A stretch of DNA of 64,000 nt from Microlunatus kandeliicorticis (GTDB taxonomy: Bacteria > Actinomycetota > Actinomycetes > Propionibacteriales > Propionibacteriaceae), in assembly GCF_014137855.1 (NCBI RefSeq), contig NZ_JACGWT010000001.1, positions 558,001 through 622,000 of the forward strand, in the 5' to 3' direction. Below are positions 8,305 through 17,570 of this stretch, one piece after another. Position numbers and translations under genes: made by a program. The stretch's first letter is position 1, and the number at the start of each line of letters is the position of its first letter. The notes beneath the pieces are model-generated. The model did not search any database and was not told where the DNA came from. It saw only the letters and a program-made list of their open reading frames with translations.

Positions 8305-9210
8305 ATGAAGGTGGTCGAGCCACCCCCCGACCCGAGCGGGCGCGACGCACGCGAACGACGGCAGAGCTGGCCGCGTCGGCTGTCCTGGATCGCCGTGCTG
8401 GTGGCAGGGGTCGTGGCCTACCTGCTCGTGTTGCGCACTATGATCAGAACCGAGAACCCCAACTTTCTGCCCTCGCTGATCCTGCTCGGGTCGATCGTGG
8501 TGCCCGCCACCGTGCTGGTGTTCGCTGCTTCGGGCGGGCGGAAGGTCCTGGCCTCTCCAGGTCTGATCACCCTGGTCGCGGTGATCGGCGGGGTGATCGG
8601 CACGGTTGCAGCCGGGACGTTGGAATACGACACCCTGGTCCGGCTCCGGACCATGTCGATGATCTTCGTCGGGCTGATCGAGGAATCGGTCAAGCTGATC
8701 ATGCCCGTGCTGGTCTTGATCATCGTCCGGCTGCGGAAGTCCTCGGCGGTCGGCGCCGAGGCCGGGGTGATCATCGGCGTGGCCAGCGGGATGGGGTTCG
8801 CCACCCTGGAGACGATGGGCTACGGCTTCACCGCCCTGCTCCGCAGCGGGAGTGTGGGCGCGGTCGAGCAGACCTTGTTGCTCCGGGCGATCCTGTCACC
8901 AGCCGGGCACGTGGCCTGGACCGGTATGGCCGCGGCTGCGATCTGGGCCATTCCCGGCTCCCGACGGAAGGGACTCGCGGTGCTCCGGGCGGTTGGGGTA
9001 TTCGTCCTGGTCGTCTTGCTACACGCCGCTTGGGACGGCTTCGACAGCGACACCGTCCGACTGATCGTCGGACTGTTCAGCTTCGTCGCGCTGCTGGCGG
9101 TGATCCATCGGGCACACGCCGGTCGCCGGCGGCGGCCGCATCCGCCGACCACGTCCGAGCCGCGGAGTGGTCCGTGGACGCAGCAGGAGAGCGCCCCGCC
9201 CACGGGGTGA
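8305..9210 (+). CDS. PrsW-family intramembrane metalloprotease
   Basis: The ATG at 8305 gives 301 aa. PrsW-family marks are all present in order: the EEsvK motif (GLIEESVK, about 123-130), a glycine-rich GMGFATLE helix (near 163), HVAWTG (His near 202) and HAAWDG (His near 240). The Glu/His residues should bind a catalytic zinc within the membrane. Eight or so hydrophobic helices surround them. In Bacillus, PrsW cleaves an anti-sigma factor; no anti-sigma gene is nearby, so the target is unknown. A Pro/Arg-rich cytosolic tail ends the protein. The longer ORF starting at 8239 overlaps the channel gene and is less likely. Confidence 0.85.
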   Translation: MKVVEPPPDPSGRDARERRQSWPRRLSWIAVLVAGVVAYLLVLRTMIRTENPNFLPSLILLGSIVVPATVLVFAASGGRKVLASPGLITLVAVIGGVIGTVAAGTLEYDTLVRLRTMSMIFVGLIEESVKLIMPVLVLIIVRLRKSSAVGAEAGVIIGVASGMGFATLETMGYGFTALLRSGSVGAVEQTLLLRAILSPAGHVAWTGMAAAAIWAIPGSRRKGLAVLRAVGVFVLVVLLHAAWDGFDSDTVRLIVGLFSFVALLAVIHRAHAGRRRRPHPPTTSEPRSGPWTQQESAPPTG

Positions 9211-9219
9211 AGCGAGGGG

Positions 9220-9579
9220 TCAGACGAGCTGGTTGCCTGGCGCCTCGCCCTCGTCGTCGACCTCTCTGCGTGTCTCCTCCGACGGTTGCAGATGGTGGCC
9301 GCCAACACGTTGCCCGGCACGCTCGGCGTGCGGGTTGCTGAAGTAGTCGTTCGGCACCGACCCGTTACCCACCACGTAAAGGTGGTCGGCAGCGATCTCG
9401 CTGGCCACCGATCGCAGCCAGGGAGACGGCGGTGGCGTCAGCCCTCTCTCGGTGAGCCCGTGCCGCAGCACCGCCTCGATCTCGTCCTCGGACAGGCCAC
9501 GGCACTCTTCGAGCAGTTCGATGATGACCTGTTGCTGCTGGGCCTGGACGTCGGTCGGCCCGTCAGCCTGTTCAGTCAC
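9220..9579 (-). CDS. Hypothetical protein, 119 aa
   Basis: The start is GTG at 9579, chosen because AAGGAG lies seven bases before it; the longer ORF runs into the neighbouring UspA gene. The product is hydrophilic. Residues about 16-45 (QQQVIIELLEECRGLSEDEI followed by EAVLRHGLTERGL) look like a short helical domain, and the middle region contains PSPWLRSVASEIAADHLYVV. It lies 52 bases downstream of uspA on the same strand, so it is probably co-transcribed with it. I do not recognise a family. Confidence 0.6.
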   Translation of the reverse strand: MTEQADGPTDVQAQQQQVIIELLEECRGLSEDEIEAVLRHGLTERGLTPPPSPWLRSVASEIAADHLYVVGNGSVPNDYFSNPHAERAGQRVGGHHLQPSEETRREVDDEGEAPGNQLV

Positions 9580-9631
9580 TGTCAGCTCCTTCGATGGTCG
9601 TGGTTGCAGCGTGCCTGAGTGTCCCTCCGGC

Positions 9632-10180
9632 TCACCCGTGCGTTTCCCAGGGCAGTGGGCCTCCGTCGACCACGGGCGAGTCCGGCACCACCAGCACCGG
9701 CCGGGTTTGGCGGTGTACCAGCTGGACAGCGATGGATCCACCGAAGAACTCACTCATCGCAGCCCGGAGTCCACCGTGGCGGGCACCCACGACCAGGTAG
9801 TCGGCATCGACGTCGTGGGCCAGTCGGTTGAGAGCGCTCGCCGGATCCCCGGCCAGCAGTTGCACACGGAGATCGCCGGAGAACTGGTGCAGGACGGTAC
9901 GAACCCGGTGCCGGAGATCGGCCGCAAGCCGAGAAGACCGCTCCTCGTCCTCGACCAGGTCCGGGTCGAGAGGCTCGACTCTCGGCGTTCCGTCGGGGTC
10001 GAGGTCGGCGACGTACTCCGAGACGTCGGCACAGCCGCAGACCAGACCGGCACCGAGGTCGGTGGCCAGCCGAGCGGCGGCGTGCAACACCGCTTCCGAC
10101 GGATCGGGGGTGACACCGACGAGGACGGTGCGGCGTCGCTGCTCGGATGCGCCGGACGATTCAGCTCCGGTGATGGACAT
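9632..10180 (-). CDS. Universal stress protein (UspA family), single domain
   Basis: 182 aa, one Usp domain. The N-terminal strand RRTVLVGVTPDPSEA holds the nucleotide-entry loop. The C-terminal segment VVGARHGGLRAAMSEFFGGS followed by IAVQLVHRQTRPVLVVP matches the G-x2-G-x9-G-(S/T) ATP-binding pattern, so this is probably the ATP-binding class. Usp proteins help cells through stress or hypoxia. A clear GGGAGGAG ribosome site precedes the ATG at 10180. The gene is divergent from the MutS-like pair across about 290 bases that show no recognised operator. Confidence 0.88.
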   Translation of the reverse strand: MSITGAESSGASEQRRRTVLVGVTPDPSEAVLHAAARLATDLGAGLVCGCADVSEYVADLDPDGTPRVEPLDPDLVEDEERSSRLAADLRHRVRTVLHQFSGDLRVQLLAGDPASALNRLAHDVDADYLVVGARHGGLRAAMSEFFGGSIAVQLVHRQTRPVLVVPDSPVVDGGPLPWETHG

Positions 10181-10471
10181 CGGCGCGACTCCTCCCGGGC
10201 CAAGGCCCTGCGAAAGGGGTAGGGATCATCAGCGTCGCGCGGTTCGAACTCTGGCCGACCAACGTCGACCATTGGTTCCGGCGGATTCCATCGCCAATTG
10301 AAAAGTAGCACGGCGATCCGAAGAACGGACTGTGGACCCGCCCTGGCCGACTTCACCGGTCGTCCGCTACGGTTCGGATATCAGGCGATGGGGCTCGCCT
10401 TCGACCGCCGATCCGGCTGATAGCTCCTGCACTCGACAACCCCTCGAATGAAGGGCTGTGCAGGAGGCTGT

Positions 10472-12115
10472 GTGTCCGGACAAGCAGTGGCGACAATCAG
10501 TGTGGCGTTCGACGGATCGGCTGGCGGAGCCGACAGCGACGCCGATCCCGACTATTTCCAGGATCTCCGGCTGGACCAGGTCCAGGCGTCACTTCGACGG
10601 CGCGGCAGGATCGACGTCAGTCCGCTGTTCCGGCGACGGCTCGACGATGTCGGCACGATCCGTCGACGGCTCGGTGTGTTCGCCGATCTGCAGCGAGACA
10701 GCGAACTGCGCGCCGGTCTGCTGCGTTTCGTGGAGACGATGGAGCGGGTGCGCGGCTGCCGGAAGAACGCCACCGACCTGCACCACGACCACCAACGGCG
10801 CGGCTGGCTGCTCGAGGGTGCCCGCAGCTACCTCCGTGCGGTCCGCGATCTCGTCGGGTTGTTGAACGCCGCCGCCGAGCTCGGCAGCGGGCTCGCAGCG
10901 ATTGCCGATCACCTCAGCTCCCTGCAGCAGGGGGAGGCGTTCCGGTCGTTCGCGACCGAGACTGCTGAGGTGGACAGGGGTCTGGCCACGATCCGGTATG
11001 TGGTGCGGATCAAGGGCCTGCGGGTCACGGTGTCGCTGGAGACCGACCAGCCGAGCGACGACGGGTACGACTACAGTGCCCAGGTCGCCGACACCTTCGC
11101 CCGGCTGCAGCAGATGGCGGCGAAGAGCCATGTGAGCAAGCTGACCGATACCACCTCGATGAGTTATGTCGAGTCAGACATCCTCGATCGGGTCGCTCGT
11201 CTCGACCCCGCACCGTTCGACGCACTGCGGCGCTTCTGCGACGATCACACCGACTTCCTCGATCCGGTGCTGGTGCGCTTCGACGAGGAGGTCCAGTTCT
11301 TCCTGCGCTATCTCGATGTCGTCACCAGGCTGTCGGCACGCGGAGTCAGCTTCTGTCACCCGGAACTGATCGAGCCCGGTGACCCCGACCGGGACGAGCA
11401 GGTCGAGGACGTGGTCGATCTCGCCCTCGCCCTCGCCCTCGCCCCGGGCACCGACGGTAGACCGGTGGGCAACGACTTCGCCCGTTCCGGTGCCGAGCGG
11501 GTGCTGGTGGTCAGCGGGCCGAATCAGGGTGGCAAGTCGACTTTCTGCCGGAGCGTTGGGCAGCTCTACCACCTCGCCGCGATCGGCTGTCCGGTCCCGG
11601 CCCGCTCGGCGCGAGTGAGGTTGGCCTCCTCGATCGACACCCACTTCGAACGGCAGGAGGAATCGGCCGACGTCGGCGGGAAGCTCGAGAACGACCTCCG
11701 TCGCATCCACGCGGTGCTCAGCCGTGCCGACGCCGGCTCGGTCATCCTGATCAACGAGATGTTCTCGTCGACCACGCTCGCCGACGCGGAGTTCCTGGGC
11801 ACCAAGATCATCGAGCAGATCGCCGCGAAGGAAGCCTTCGGGGTCTACGTCACCTTCGTAGAAGCGCTGGCCACACTCGGGCAGGAGACAGTCAGCATGG
11901 TCAGCGCGACCGACCCGGAGGACCCCACGCGACGGACGTTCCAGGTGCTCCGCAGCGCTCCGACCGGTCACCACTATGCGAAGGCACTGGCCGAGAGGTA
12001 CGGCTTGGTGCGGGGGGCGGTGACCGACGCGATCGAGGCCCGCCCAGCGGCGGTCGAACTGGACCGTGACCGACCGGCTCGGCAAGGTCGACACGACCAG
12101 GAGGCGAACTCGTGA
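10472..12115 (+). CDS. MutS-like ATPase, first of a coupled pair
   Basis: The GTG at 10472 is preferred because AGGAGG (10462-10467) lies before it; an in-frame ATG at 10448 has the ribosome site downstream of it. The 547-aa protein has a helical N-terminal core similar to MutS domains III/IV and a C-terminal MutS ATPase. The Walker A is GPNQGGKSTF (near 349) and Walker B is VILINEMFSST (near 425). The mismatch-binding domain I of true MutS is absent. Related MutS-family ATPases act in recombination control or have no known role. Its stop overlaps the next MutS-like gene (GTGA), which argues for a heteromeric partner. Confidence 0.82.
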   Translation: MSGQAVATISVAFDGSAGGADSDADPDYFQDLRLDQVQASLRRRGRIDVSPLFRRRLDDVGTIRRRLGVFADLQRDSELRAGLLRFVETMERVRGCRKNATDLHHDHQRRGWLLEGARSYLRAVRDLVGLLNAAAELGSGLAAIADHLSSLQQGEAFRSFATETAEVDRGLATIRYVVRIKGLRVTVSLETDQPSDDGYDYSAQVADTFARLQQMAAKSHVSKLTDTTSMSYVESDILDRVARLDPAPFDALRRFCDDHTDFLDPVLVRFDEEVQFFLRYLDVVTRLSARGVSFCHPELIEPGDPDRDEQVEDVVDLALALALAPGTDGRPVGNDFARSGAERVLVVSGPNQGGKSTFCRSVGQLYHLAAIGCPVPARSARVRLASSIDTHFERQEESADVGGKLENDLRRIHAVLSRADAGSVILINEMFSSTTLADAEFLGTKIIEQIAAKEAFGVYVTFVEALATLGQETVSMVSATDPEDPTRRTFQVLRSAPTGHHYAKALAERYGLVRGAVTDAIEARPAAVELDRDRPARQGRHDQEANS

Positions 12116-13623
12116 AGGTCCGACTGATGCTCCCCGACGACGATCTGGACCTGGATGCGCCGCTGCCGTCCTGGACCGACGACCTGGTCGTCGACCTGCA
12201 GGCCGAACCCCTGTTCGAGGCGATGGCCGGTGGCGATGACCTGCTGTACGCGGTCGCCCGGCAGGTGCTGCTACGGCCGCTCGACGACGTTGCGCTGATC
12301 GAGTACCGGCAGCAGATCCTGCGCGACTGCAGCCGCGTACCCGAGGTCGTCCGCGCTCTCTACGAGCTGGCCGGCGACGCGTTGGACGTCCGTCGCCGGG
12401 TGTTCGGCGGCTTCATGCGCGACAACCCCAGGGTCGTGTTGCACCACGCCATCGACGTCCTCGCCGACCTGTTGCCCTACCTGCGTCGGCTCCGCAGGAT
12501 CGCCGACGAGGCTATGGACCGGCTCGGGGACAGCGGACTCCGAACCTTGTTCGCGGCGATCGTCACCGATCTCGACGAGAACTACTGCCAGCAGGTCGAG
12601 GCCGAGATCGCACGGTTGCAGCTTCCCGGTGGTGTGGTGATCGGCAAGCGGCTCGGCCTCGGCAACGCAGGTGTCGGCGATGTCCTCCACCGTCCCGAGC
12701 GTCAGCATCTCGCCGATCGGCTCGGCTTCGGCGACACCCGATCGTTCTCCTTTCAGGTAGCTGCCCGTGACCAGGCCGGCGTCGACGCGTTGTCGGATCT
12801 GGAGAGCCGAGGCGTGAACAGGGTCGCCGACGCCGCCGGGCAGGCTGCCGACCACCTCGTCGGGCTGTTCCGCAAGCTGCGCGTCGAGCTCGGCTTCTAT
12901 CTGGGCTGCGCCCAGCTGCAGACCGCCCTCGAGACCGCCGGGGTTGCGGTGACCCGCCCGGAGCCGTTGCGGACTGACGGGTCCCGGCTGACCGCCCACG
13001 GTCTCTACGACCCCTGCCTGGTCCTGGGCGGAGCCGGCGGTGCGGCGGCGAGGCCGGTGGGTAACGACCTGAACGCTGACGACCGGACGACCGTGGTGAT
13101 CACCGGCGCGAACTCGGGTGGAAAGTCCACCTTCCTCCGCGCGGTCGGGCTTGGGGTGCTGATGTCCCAGTGCGGTCTGTTCGTCTGCGCCGAGGACTGG
13201 ACCTGGACCCTACGTTCCGGTCTGTTCACCCATTTCCTCCGGGAGGAGGACGCGACGTTGACGAGCGGGCGATTCGACGACGAGCTGCGACGGATGAAGG
13301 ACATCGTGGATGCGGTGACCCCGGGCGGACTCGTGCTGATGAACGAGTCGTTCGCCTCCACCAACGAATCCGAAGCTGCCGAGATCGGGGCCGAGGTCGT
13401 GCAGGGGCTGACGCGAGCGGGCGTCGGGGTGGTGGTGGTCACCCATCTGTACGCTCTCGCCGACAGGTTGCAGCACAGCCGGGACGAGCCTCTGTTCCTC
13501 CGCGCCGAGCGGCGCGGAGACGGCGTCCGGACCTACCGTCTGGTCGAGGCCGAGCCGCTGCCGACCAGCTTCGGGGCCGATCTCTACGCCCGGCTGTCAC
13601 CGTGGCCCGAGCCCCAGCGATGA
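12112..13623 (+). CDS. MutS-like ATPase, second of a coupled pair
   Basis: 503 aa. Helical core followed by a MutS-type ATPase: Walker A GANSGGKSTFLRA (near 331), Walker B region LVLMNESFASTNESEA (near 407), and a downstream VVVVTHLYALADRLQ, the switch His of ABC-type ATPases. Like its partner it lacks domain I and also lacks the Smr nuclease domain of MutS2. Both copies keep their own complete ATP site, as in MutS dimers, where two ATPases sandwich nucleotide between them. A eukaryotic-like MSH heterodimer arrangement is the obvious model, but that is inference. It converges on the GTPase gene with 54 bases between. Confidence 0.82.
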   Translation: MKVRLMLPDDDLDLDAPLPSWTDDLVVDLQAEPLFEAMAGGDDLLYAVARQVLLRPLDDVALIEYRQQILRDCSRVPEVVRALYELAGDALDVRRRVFGGFMRDNPRVVLHHAIDVLADLLPYLRRLRRIADEAMDRLGDSGLRTLFAAIVTDLDENYCQQVEAEIARLQLPGGVVIGKRLGLGNAGVGDVLHRPERQHLADRLGFGDTRSFSFQVAARDQAGVDALSDLESRGVNRVADAAGQAADHLVGLFRKLRVELGFYLGCAQLQTALETAGVAVTRPEPLRTDGSRLTAHGLYDPCLVLGGAGGAAARPVGNDLNADDRTTVVITGANSGGKSTFLRAVGLGVLMSQCGLFVCAEDWTWTLRSGLFTHFLREEDATLTSGRFDDELRRMKDIVDAVTPGGLVLMNESFASTNESEAAEIGAEVVQGLTRAGVGVVVVTHLYALADRLQHSRDEPLFLRAERRGDGVRTYRLVEAEPLPTSFGADLYARLSPWPEPQR

Positions 13624-13677
13624 TCTGGTCGCTGTCCGGCACATCTCGTCCCGAACGCATATCCGGGCGCCCGACGC

Positions 13678-15420
13678 TCAGGAGGCGGCACGGGCGAGAG
13701 TGGCGATCAGCGTGGACAGGCGCTCGCGTCGTTCGATCAGTGCGGCCCGTCGGACATCCGTTCCCCCCTGGCGGGCCGCCGAACCGGCCCGGTCGGTGGC
13801 CAGGATCGCGGCCAGTCGGTCCAGCCGGTCCAGGTGTTGCTCGCGCAATTGGCCGGCGAGCTTGCGGGTGGCCTGCTCGAGCCGATACTGCAGGTCGGAG
13901 CGGGAACGCCCGACCTGGCGGTCGATCAGATCGGGCAGGCCGTCGAGCAACCGCTGCCGGGCTCGACGGGCCGCACCGGGAGTCCTGTGCCGGACCAGGT
14001 CGGCGCCGGGTGCCCGCCAGCCCGCGTCCGGCTCCCAGGCGTAACGGAAGTCCGGCGACTCAGGCAGCTCGAAGCGGTCTCCGGCAGCATCCAGCCGGAC
14101 CCCGACCAGAGTCGAGGCGTCGCTGCGCAGCTGCTGCAGCTGCTCTCCCACCCGGGTGCCGACAAGGTCGCGCAGGGCGCCGAGGCCGCTCTCGATCCGG
14201 AACACCTGGTCTTCCCGCCACGCGGTCAGACCGGGGCGGACCGCGCTCTCGACTGCCGCTCGTCCGAGCGACTCGATCTGCTCGGACGTCCCCCTGCTGA
14301 CAGCGGACGCGTCTGCTGCCGCCTGCCGACCGCACCGGACCAACCGGAGCGTGAGCTCGGTCGCTGCGGCGTCCAGGCGCCGCCTGAGCCGGATTGCGAC
14401 GCGTTCGCACTCCTCGGTCAGGCCGTCGGTCTCGGCGCTCAGCAACACGATCCGCTTACGGAGCTCGGCCGCCCGGGCCCGGTCCGCCATGCTGTCCGCG
14501 GCCAGCACCGCGAGTTCGACGGAGACCTCCTCGGACAGTTCGACGGCCAACCGGTGAAGGTGCCGGGCCATGGCCCGCTCGGCGTCGACGTGACCGCGGT
14601 CGCGCAGGTACTCGACGAAAGCGGCCGCGAAGGCGCAGAAGCCTTCGTCGCCCGCCGACCGGGATCCGGTCGGTCGGGCCGAGCCCGACCACAGCGAGGC
14701 CGGGTCCAGCCCGGCCCGGCGGCACACGTCGGCGGTGAAGGAGACCACCTCGGCCCGCTCGGCGGGCTCCAGTCGGTCGAGTTTGTTGACGAAGACGAAG
14801 GTGCGTACGGCCCGGTCCGCGACCCCGACCAGCAGATCGCGGTCGGCCGCGGTGACCGGCGGGTCGGCGCCGAGCACCACGATCACCGCGTCCAGGGTCA
14901 CCAGAGCGGTGCGGGCCGCCGCCGTGTTGTGCTGCCAGATCGAGCCGAGCCCTGGTGTGTCGACCAGCTCGACCCCGGCCAGACCGGGCGGTGCAGCGGC
15001 CAGCTCGAGACGGACCTCTCGCACTCCGCGCGCGTTGCCGGGGTTGAGCCGCTCGGTGACCAGCCCGGGCAGCGCTTCGACCGGCAGCCGCTCCTGGCGT
15101 CCATCCGTGTGGTCGACGAGCAGCCAGCTCGGCGGACCGGTGGGCTCCGGACCCTCGACGTCTTGGGCGGGGCACACGACCGTGGTCGGCACCGCAGTCA
15201 GCGGGATCGCGCCGGTGGGCAGCAGGTCGACCCCGATCAGCCGGTTCACCAGGGTGCTCTTGCCGCGTTTGGCCTCGCCGGCCACCAATACCCTCAGCCG
15301 GGGCTGCTCGACCCGGGCGGCCAGTGCCTGCAGGCGCGGACGAACGGACTCCGGCGCCAGCCGGTCGAGCTCGGCCACGGTCACGGCCAGGCCCGGCGGC
15401 GCATCCGGGTCGTCGCTCAC
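13678..15420 (-). CDS. Dynamin-type GTPase
   Basis: Starting at GTG 15420 (GTGA overlap with the upstream MFS gene) the protein has 580 aa. GTPase motifs are clear: G1 GEAKRGKST (near 46), G3 DTPGLGS (near 153) and G4 NKLD (near 210). The remaining ~350 residues are helical and rich in Arg/Leu/Glu with heptad character, as in the stalk of bacterial dynamin-like proteins. Such proteins bind and reshape membranes and respond to membrane damage or act in septation. No transmembrane segment is seen. A much longer ORF in the same frame runs antisense through the MFS gene and is an artefact. Confidence 0.85.
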   Translation of the reverse strand: MSDDPDAPPGLAVTVAELDRLAPESVRPRLQALAARVEQPRLRVLVAGEAKRGKSTLVNRLIGVDLLPTGAIPLTAVPTTVVCPAQDVEGPEPTGPPSWLLVDHTDGRQERLPVEALPGLVTERLNPGNARGVREVRLELAAAPPGLAGVELVDTPGLGSIWQHNTAAARTALVTLDAVIVVLGADPPVTAADRDLLVGVADRAVRTFVFVNKLDRLEPAERAEVVSFTADVCRRAGLDPASLWSGSARPTGSRSAGDEGFCAFAAAFVEYLRDRGHVDAERAMARHLHRLAVELSEEVSVELAVLAADSMADRARAAELRKRIVLLSAETDGLTEECERVAIRLRRRLDAAATELTLRLVRCGRQAAADASAVSRGTSEQIESLGRAAVESAVRPGLTAWREDQVFRIESGLGALRDLVGTRVGEQLQQLRSDASTLVGVRLDAAGDRFELPESPDFRYAWEPDAGWRAPGADLVRHRTPGAARRARQRLLDGLPDLIDRQVGRSRSDLQYRLEQATRKLAGQLREQHLDRLDRLAAILATDRAGSAARQGGTDVRRAALIERRERLSTLIATLARAAS

Positions 15421-16721
15421 TGCGCCGGGTCCGGGTCGGCGGCGCCATCCGAGCCGGGGGATTCGGACCGGAAGCGGGTCCTGACCACCAGACAGCCGAT
15501 CACCGCGAGCAGCATCCACCCGGTGGCGTAACCGAAGCCGACGGCCGCCGAGACGCCGGCCCAGAGCGCCCCGACCACCGCGGTCGAGCCGAGGTCGGCG
15601 AGCGCCTGCACGAGCCCGAGCAGGCCGAATCCGTGCGCCCGCAACTCCTCGGGCAGCCCGCGGGCCAGCAGGACCGATTCGGCAGGCTCGGCGAAGCCGA
15701 TACCCGCTCCCGCCATCAGGAAGCCGCCGAGGAGTACCGGCCAGCCGTGCGGGCCGACGGCGAAGACGCCGTAACCCACCAGGTAGAGCGCCGCCCCGAT
15801 TCCCAACACCAGCCGCGGTCGGCCGGTGGAGTCGGCGACCCGGCCGGCCAGCAGCGCGGCCAGTGCGGCGGCGACGTTGTGGCCGGCGTAGAGCAGCACC
15901 GCGAGGCTGGTCGCCGCGGCCAGGGTCCGAGTCGGTGCCCCCGACCCGGCCACACGCAGCAGGTCGGTGGCCCGCAGGATCAGCATCGTGGTGGCCACGT
16001 TGCCCAGCTCGAACATCGCCACCGGGATCAGCAGGCGGACCACTCCGGCCCGGCGCAGCGCCGCCAGGTTGAGCCCGAGGCCCCGGCGCGCCGCCGGGGA
16101 ACCGAGGTTGCGGCGCGCCTCCCGGGCAGCGATCAGGATCGCAAGCGCCGCCAGCAGTCCGGGCACGATGGCCAGCAGGATGGTGTGACGGACGCCGAGG
16201 ACACCGACCAGGCCGGCGGCCAGGAGCGGCCCGACCACGGCACCGGCGTTGTCGCCGAACCGCTCGACCCCGAACGCCCGGCCATAGCGGTCGGACCGCG
16301 CGAGCGAGGTGAGCACGAGGTCGCGCGCCGGCGAGCGGATCCCGCGCGAGACCCAGGCGACGGCCCGGAGCACCGCGACCTGCCAGACGGCGGTGGTCAG
16401 ACCGATCGCCGCGGTGGCCACCGCCGTCCCCAGATAGCCCGAGGAGGCCAGCCGGGCCCGTCGGCGCGGGTCGGCGGCGAGCGGACCACCGGCCAGTTTC
16501 GAGAGACCGGTGAGCGCATCCGAGATCGACTCGATCACCCCGAGCAGACCGGGGCCGGCGTGCAGGGTGGAACTGAGGAACGTGGGCAGCAAGGACGTGA
16601 CCAGCTCGTGACTGCTGTCGCTGCAAAGAGACGCAGCACCGACACCGAGGACTCCGGGCGTGAGCCACTGCTCCGAGCGCTCGTGCTCGTCGGTGGAAGG
16701 TTCGGTCTGGTCGGGGCGCAC
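15417..16721 (-). CDS. MFS transporter
   Basis: 434 aa with about twelve hydrophobic helices and a central basic loop (ARRNLGSPAARRGLG). The first helix region reads LCSDSSHELVTSLLPTFLSS, and the loop RAVAWVSRGIRSPARDLVLT between helices 4 and 5 is typical of a group of MFS proteins of unknown substrate. It is upstream of, and coupled to, the dynamin-type GTPase. Start is GTG at 16721 with a GAGG site a few bases before. Divergent from the phosphatase operon across 210 bases. Confidence 0.88.
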   Translation of the reverse strand: MRPDQTEPSTDEHERSEQWLTPGVLGVGAASLCSDSSHELVTSLLPTFLSSTLHAGPGLLGVIESISDALTGLSKLAGGPLAADPRRRARLASSGYLGTAVATAAIGLTTAVWQVAVLRAVAWVSRGIRSPARDLVLTSLARSDRYGRAFGVERFGDNAGAVVGPLLAAGLVGVLGVRHTILLAIVPGLLAALAILIAAREARRNLGSPAARRGLGLNLAALRRAGVVRLLIPVAMFELGNVATTMLILRATDLLRVAGSGAPTRTLAAATSLAVLLYAGHNVAAALAALLAGRVADSTGRPRLVLGIGAALYLVGYGVFAVGPHGWPVLLGGFLMAGAGIGFAEPAESVLLARGLPEELRAHGFGLLGLVQALADLGSTAVVGALWAGVSAAVGFGYATGWMLLAVIGCLVVRTRFRSESPGSDGAADPDPAQ

Positions 16722-16806
16722 GCCTACCTCACGATCGCAATCGATCCGGGTAGGGACTGTTGGCGACGGCTGTCACGGTTCGGGTCCGGCGAGCCCCACC
16801 GCCGTG

Positions 16807-16836
16807 TTGTCGAGCATAGCAAACCTCGGCTACACT
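16807..16836 (+). promoter_or_regulatory. Sigma-70-like promoter of the phosphatase-DUF211-VIT operon
   Basis: TTGTCG (16807-16812), an 18-base spacer and TACACT (16831-16836) make a good housekeeping-type promoter. Transcription would start near 16843, leaving a leader of about 90 bases before the ATG at 16932, which has its own AGGAG site. Confidence 0.5.
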
Positions 16837-16931
16837 CCGATTGGCGATGGAGTCCGCCCGAGACCCTTGTGTTCGGATCTCGAACCGCGTGCGCTGATGA
16901 CCCCTGTCGATGATCTTCGCCAGGAGCAATC

Positions 16932-17570
16932 ATGTCCGTGAGCAATGCCGCCCCACTCCGCCCGACGCACCCACGCTCCGGCCAGGTGTTGTTGGTGCGA
17001 CACGGCCGGACCGCCCTCAATGCCGGCGACCGGTTGCGTGGTCGATTGGATCCTCCGCTCGATCGCGTCGGTCTGGCCGAAGTCCGCCGGACCGCTCAGG
17101 CCCTCGCCGGCCAGTCGCTGCTCGCGGTGTTCTGCAGTCCGCTGCGCCGGGCGGTCCAGACCGCGGAGGCCATCTGCCGGGTCGCCAACCTGGGTGAGCC
17201 GAGACTCCGGGAGGAGCTCCTCGATCGCGACTACGGCGACTGGGCTGGAGAACCGGAGTCGGAGGTCATCGAGCAGTGGGGGAGCATCGACGCTGCTCCG
17301 GGCATCGAGTCCCGGGCTTCCGTCGCCGACCGGGCCGGTCGACTGCTCGCCGGTCGTCGGCCGCTGCTGGAGCGGGGCAACATCGCCTTCGTCACCCACG
17401 ACGCGGTGCTGCGTGAGTTGGTCGGCACGGTCGCAGCGAGAACGGACCTGCAAGATCACCACTTCCGCACCGCCGGCTGGAGCGTGATCGAACGGGTCGG
17501 ACCGGACGAGTGGCGGCTGCTGGCGATGGACCGGACAGCGCGCGAACCGGAGGGCCAGGAGAGATCGTGA
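16932..17570 (+). CDS. Histidine phosphatase family protein (phosphoglycerate-mutase fold)
   Basis: 212 aa. The catalytic LVRHGRTALN motif (Arg23-His24-Gly25) is near the N-terminus, followed by FCSPLRRAVQTAEAI and a final FVTHDAVLRELVG containing the second active-site His (near 156). This is the full histidine-acid-phosphatase set for phosphomonoester hydrolysis or mutase action; the substrate is not evident. The sequence ELLDRDYGDWAGEPESEV is the usual substrate-region loop of cobalamin/phosphoglycerate-type members. A ribosome site AGGAG precedes the ATG. It is the first gene of a three-gene coupled operon with DUF211 and a VIT-like membrane protein. Confidence 0.9.
   Translation: MSVSNAAPLRPTHPRSGQVLLVRHGRTALNAGDRLRGRLDPPLDRVGLAEVRRTAQALAGQSLLAVFCSPLRRAVQTAEAICRVANLGEPRLREELLDRDYGDWAGEPESEVIEQWGSIDAAPGIESRASVADRAGRLLAGRRPLLERGNIAFVTHDAVLRELVGTVAARTDLQDHHFRTAGWSVIERVGPDEWRLLAMDRTAREPEGQERS

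Noticed and set aside
13678-16668. 996-codon version of the dynamin-type GTPase
   Set aside because: The first 415 residues are an Arg/Gly-rich shadow of the MFS gene; the GTPase begins at GTG 15420 with a GTGA overlap.
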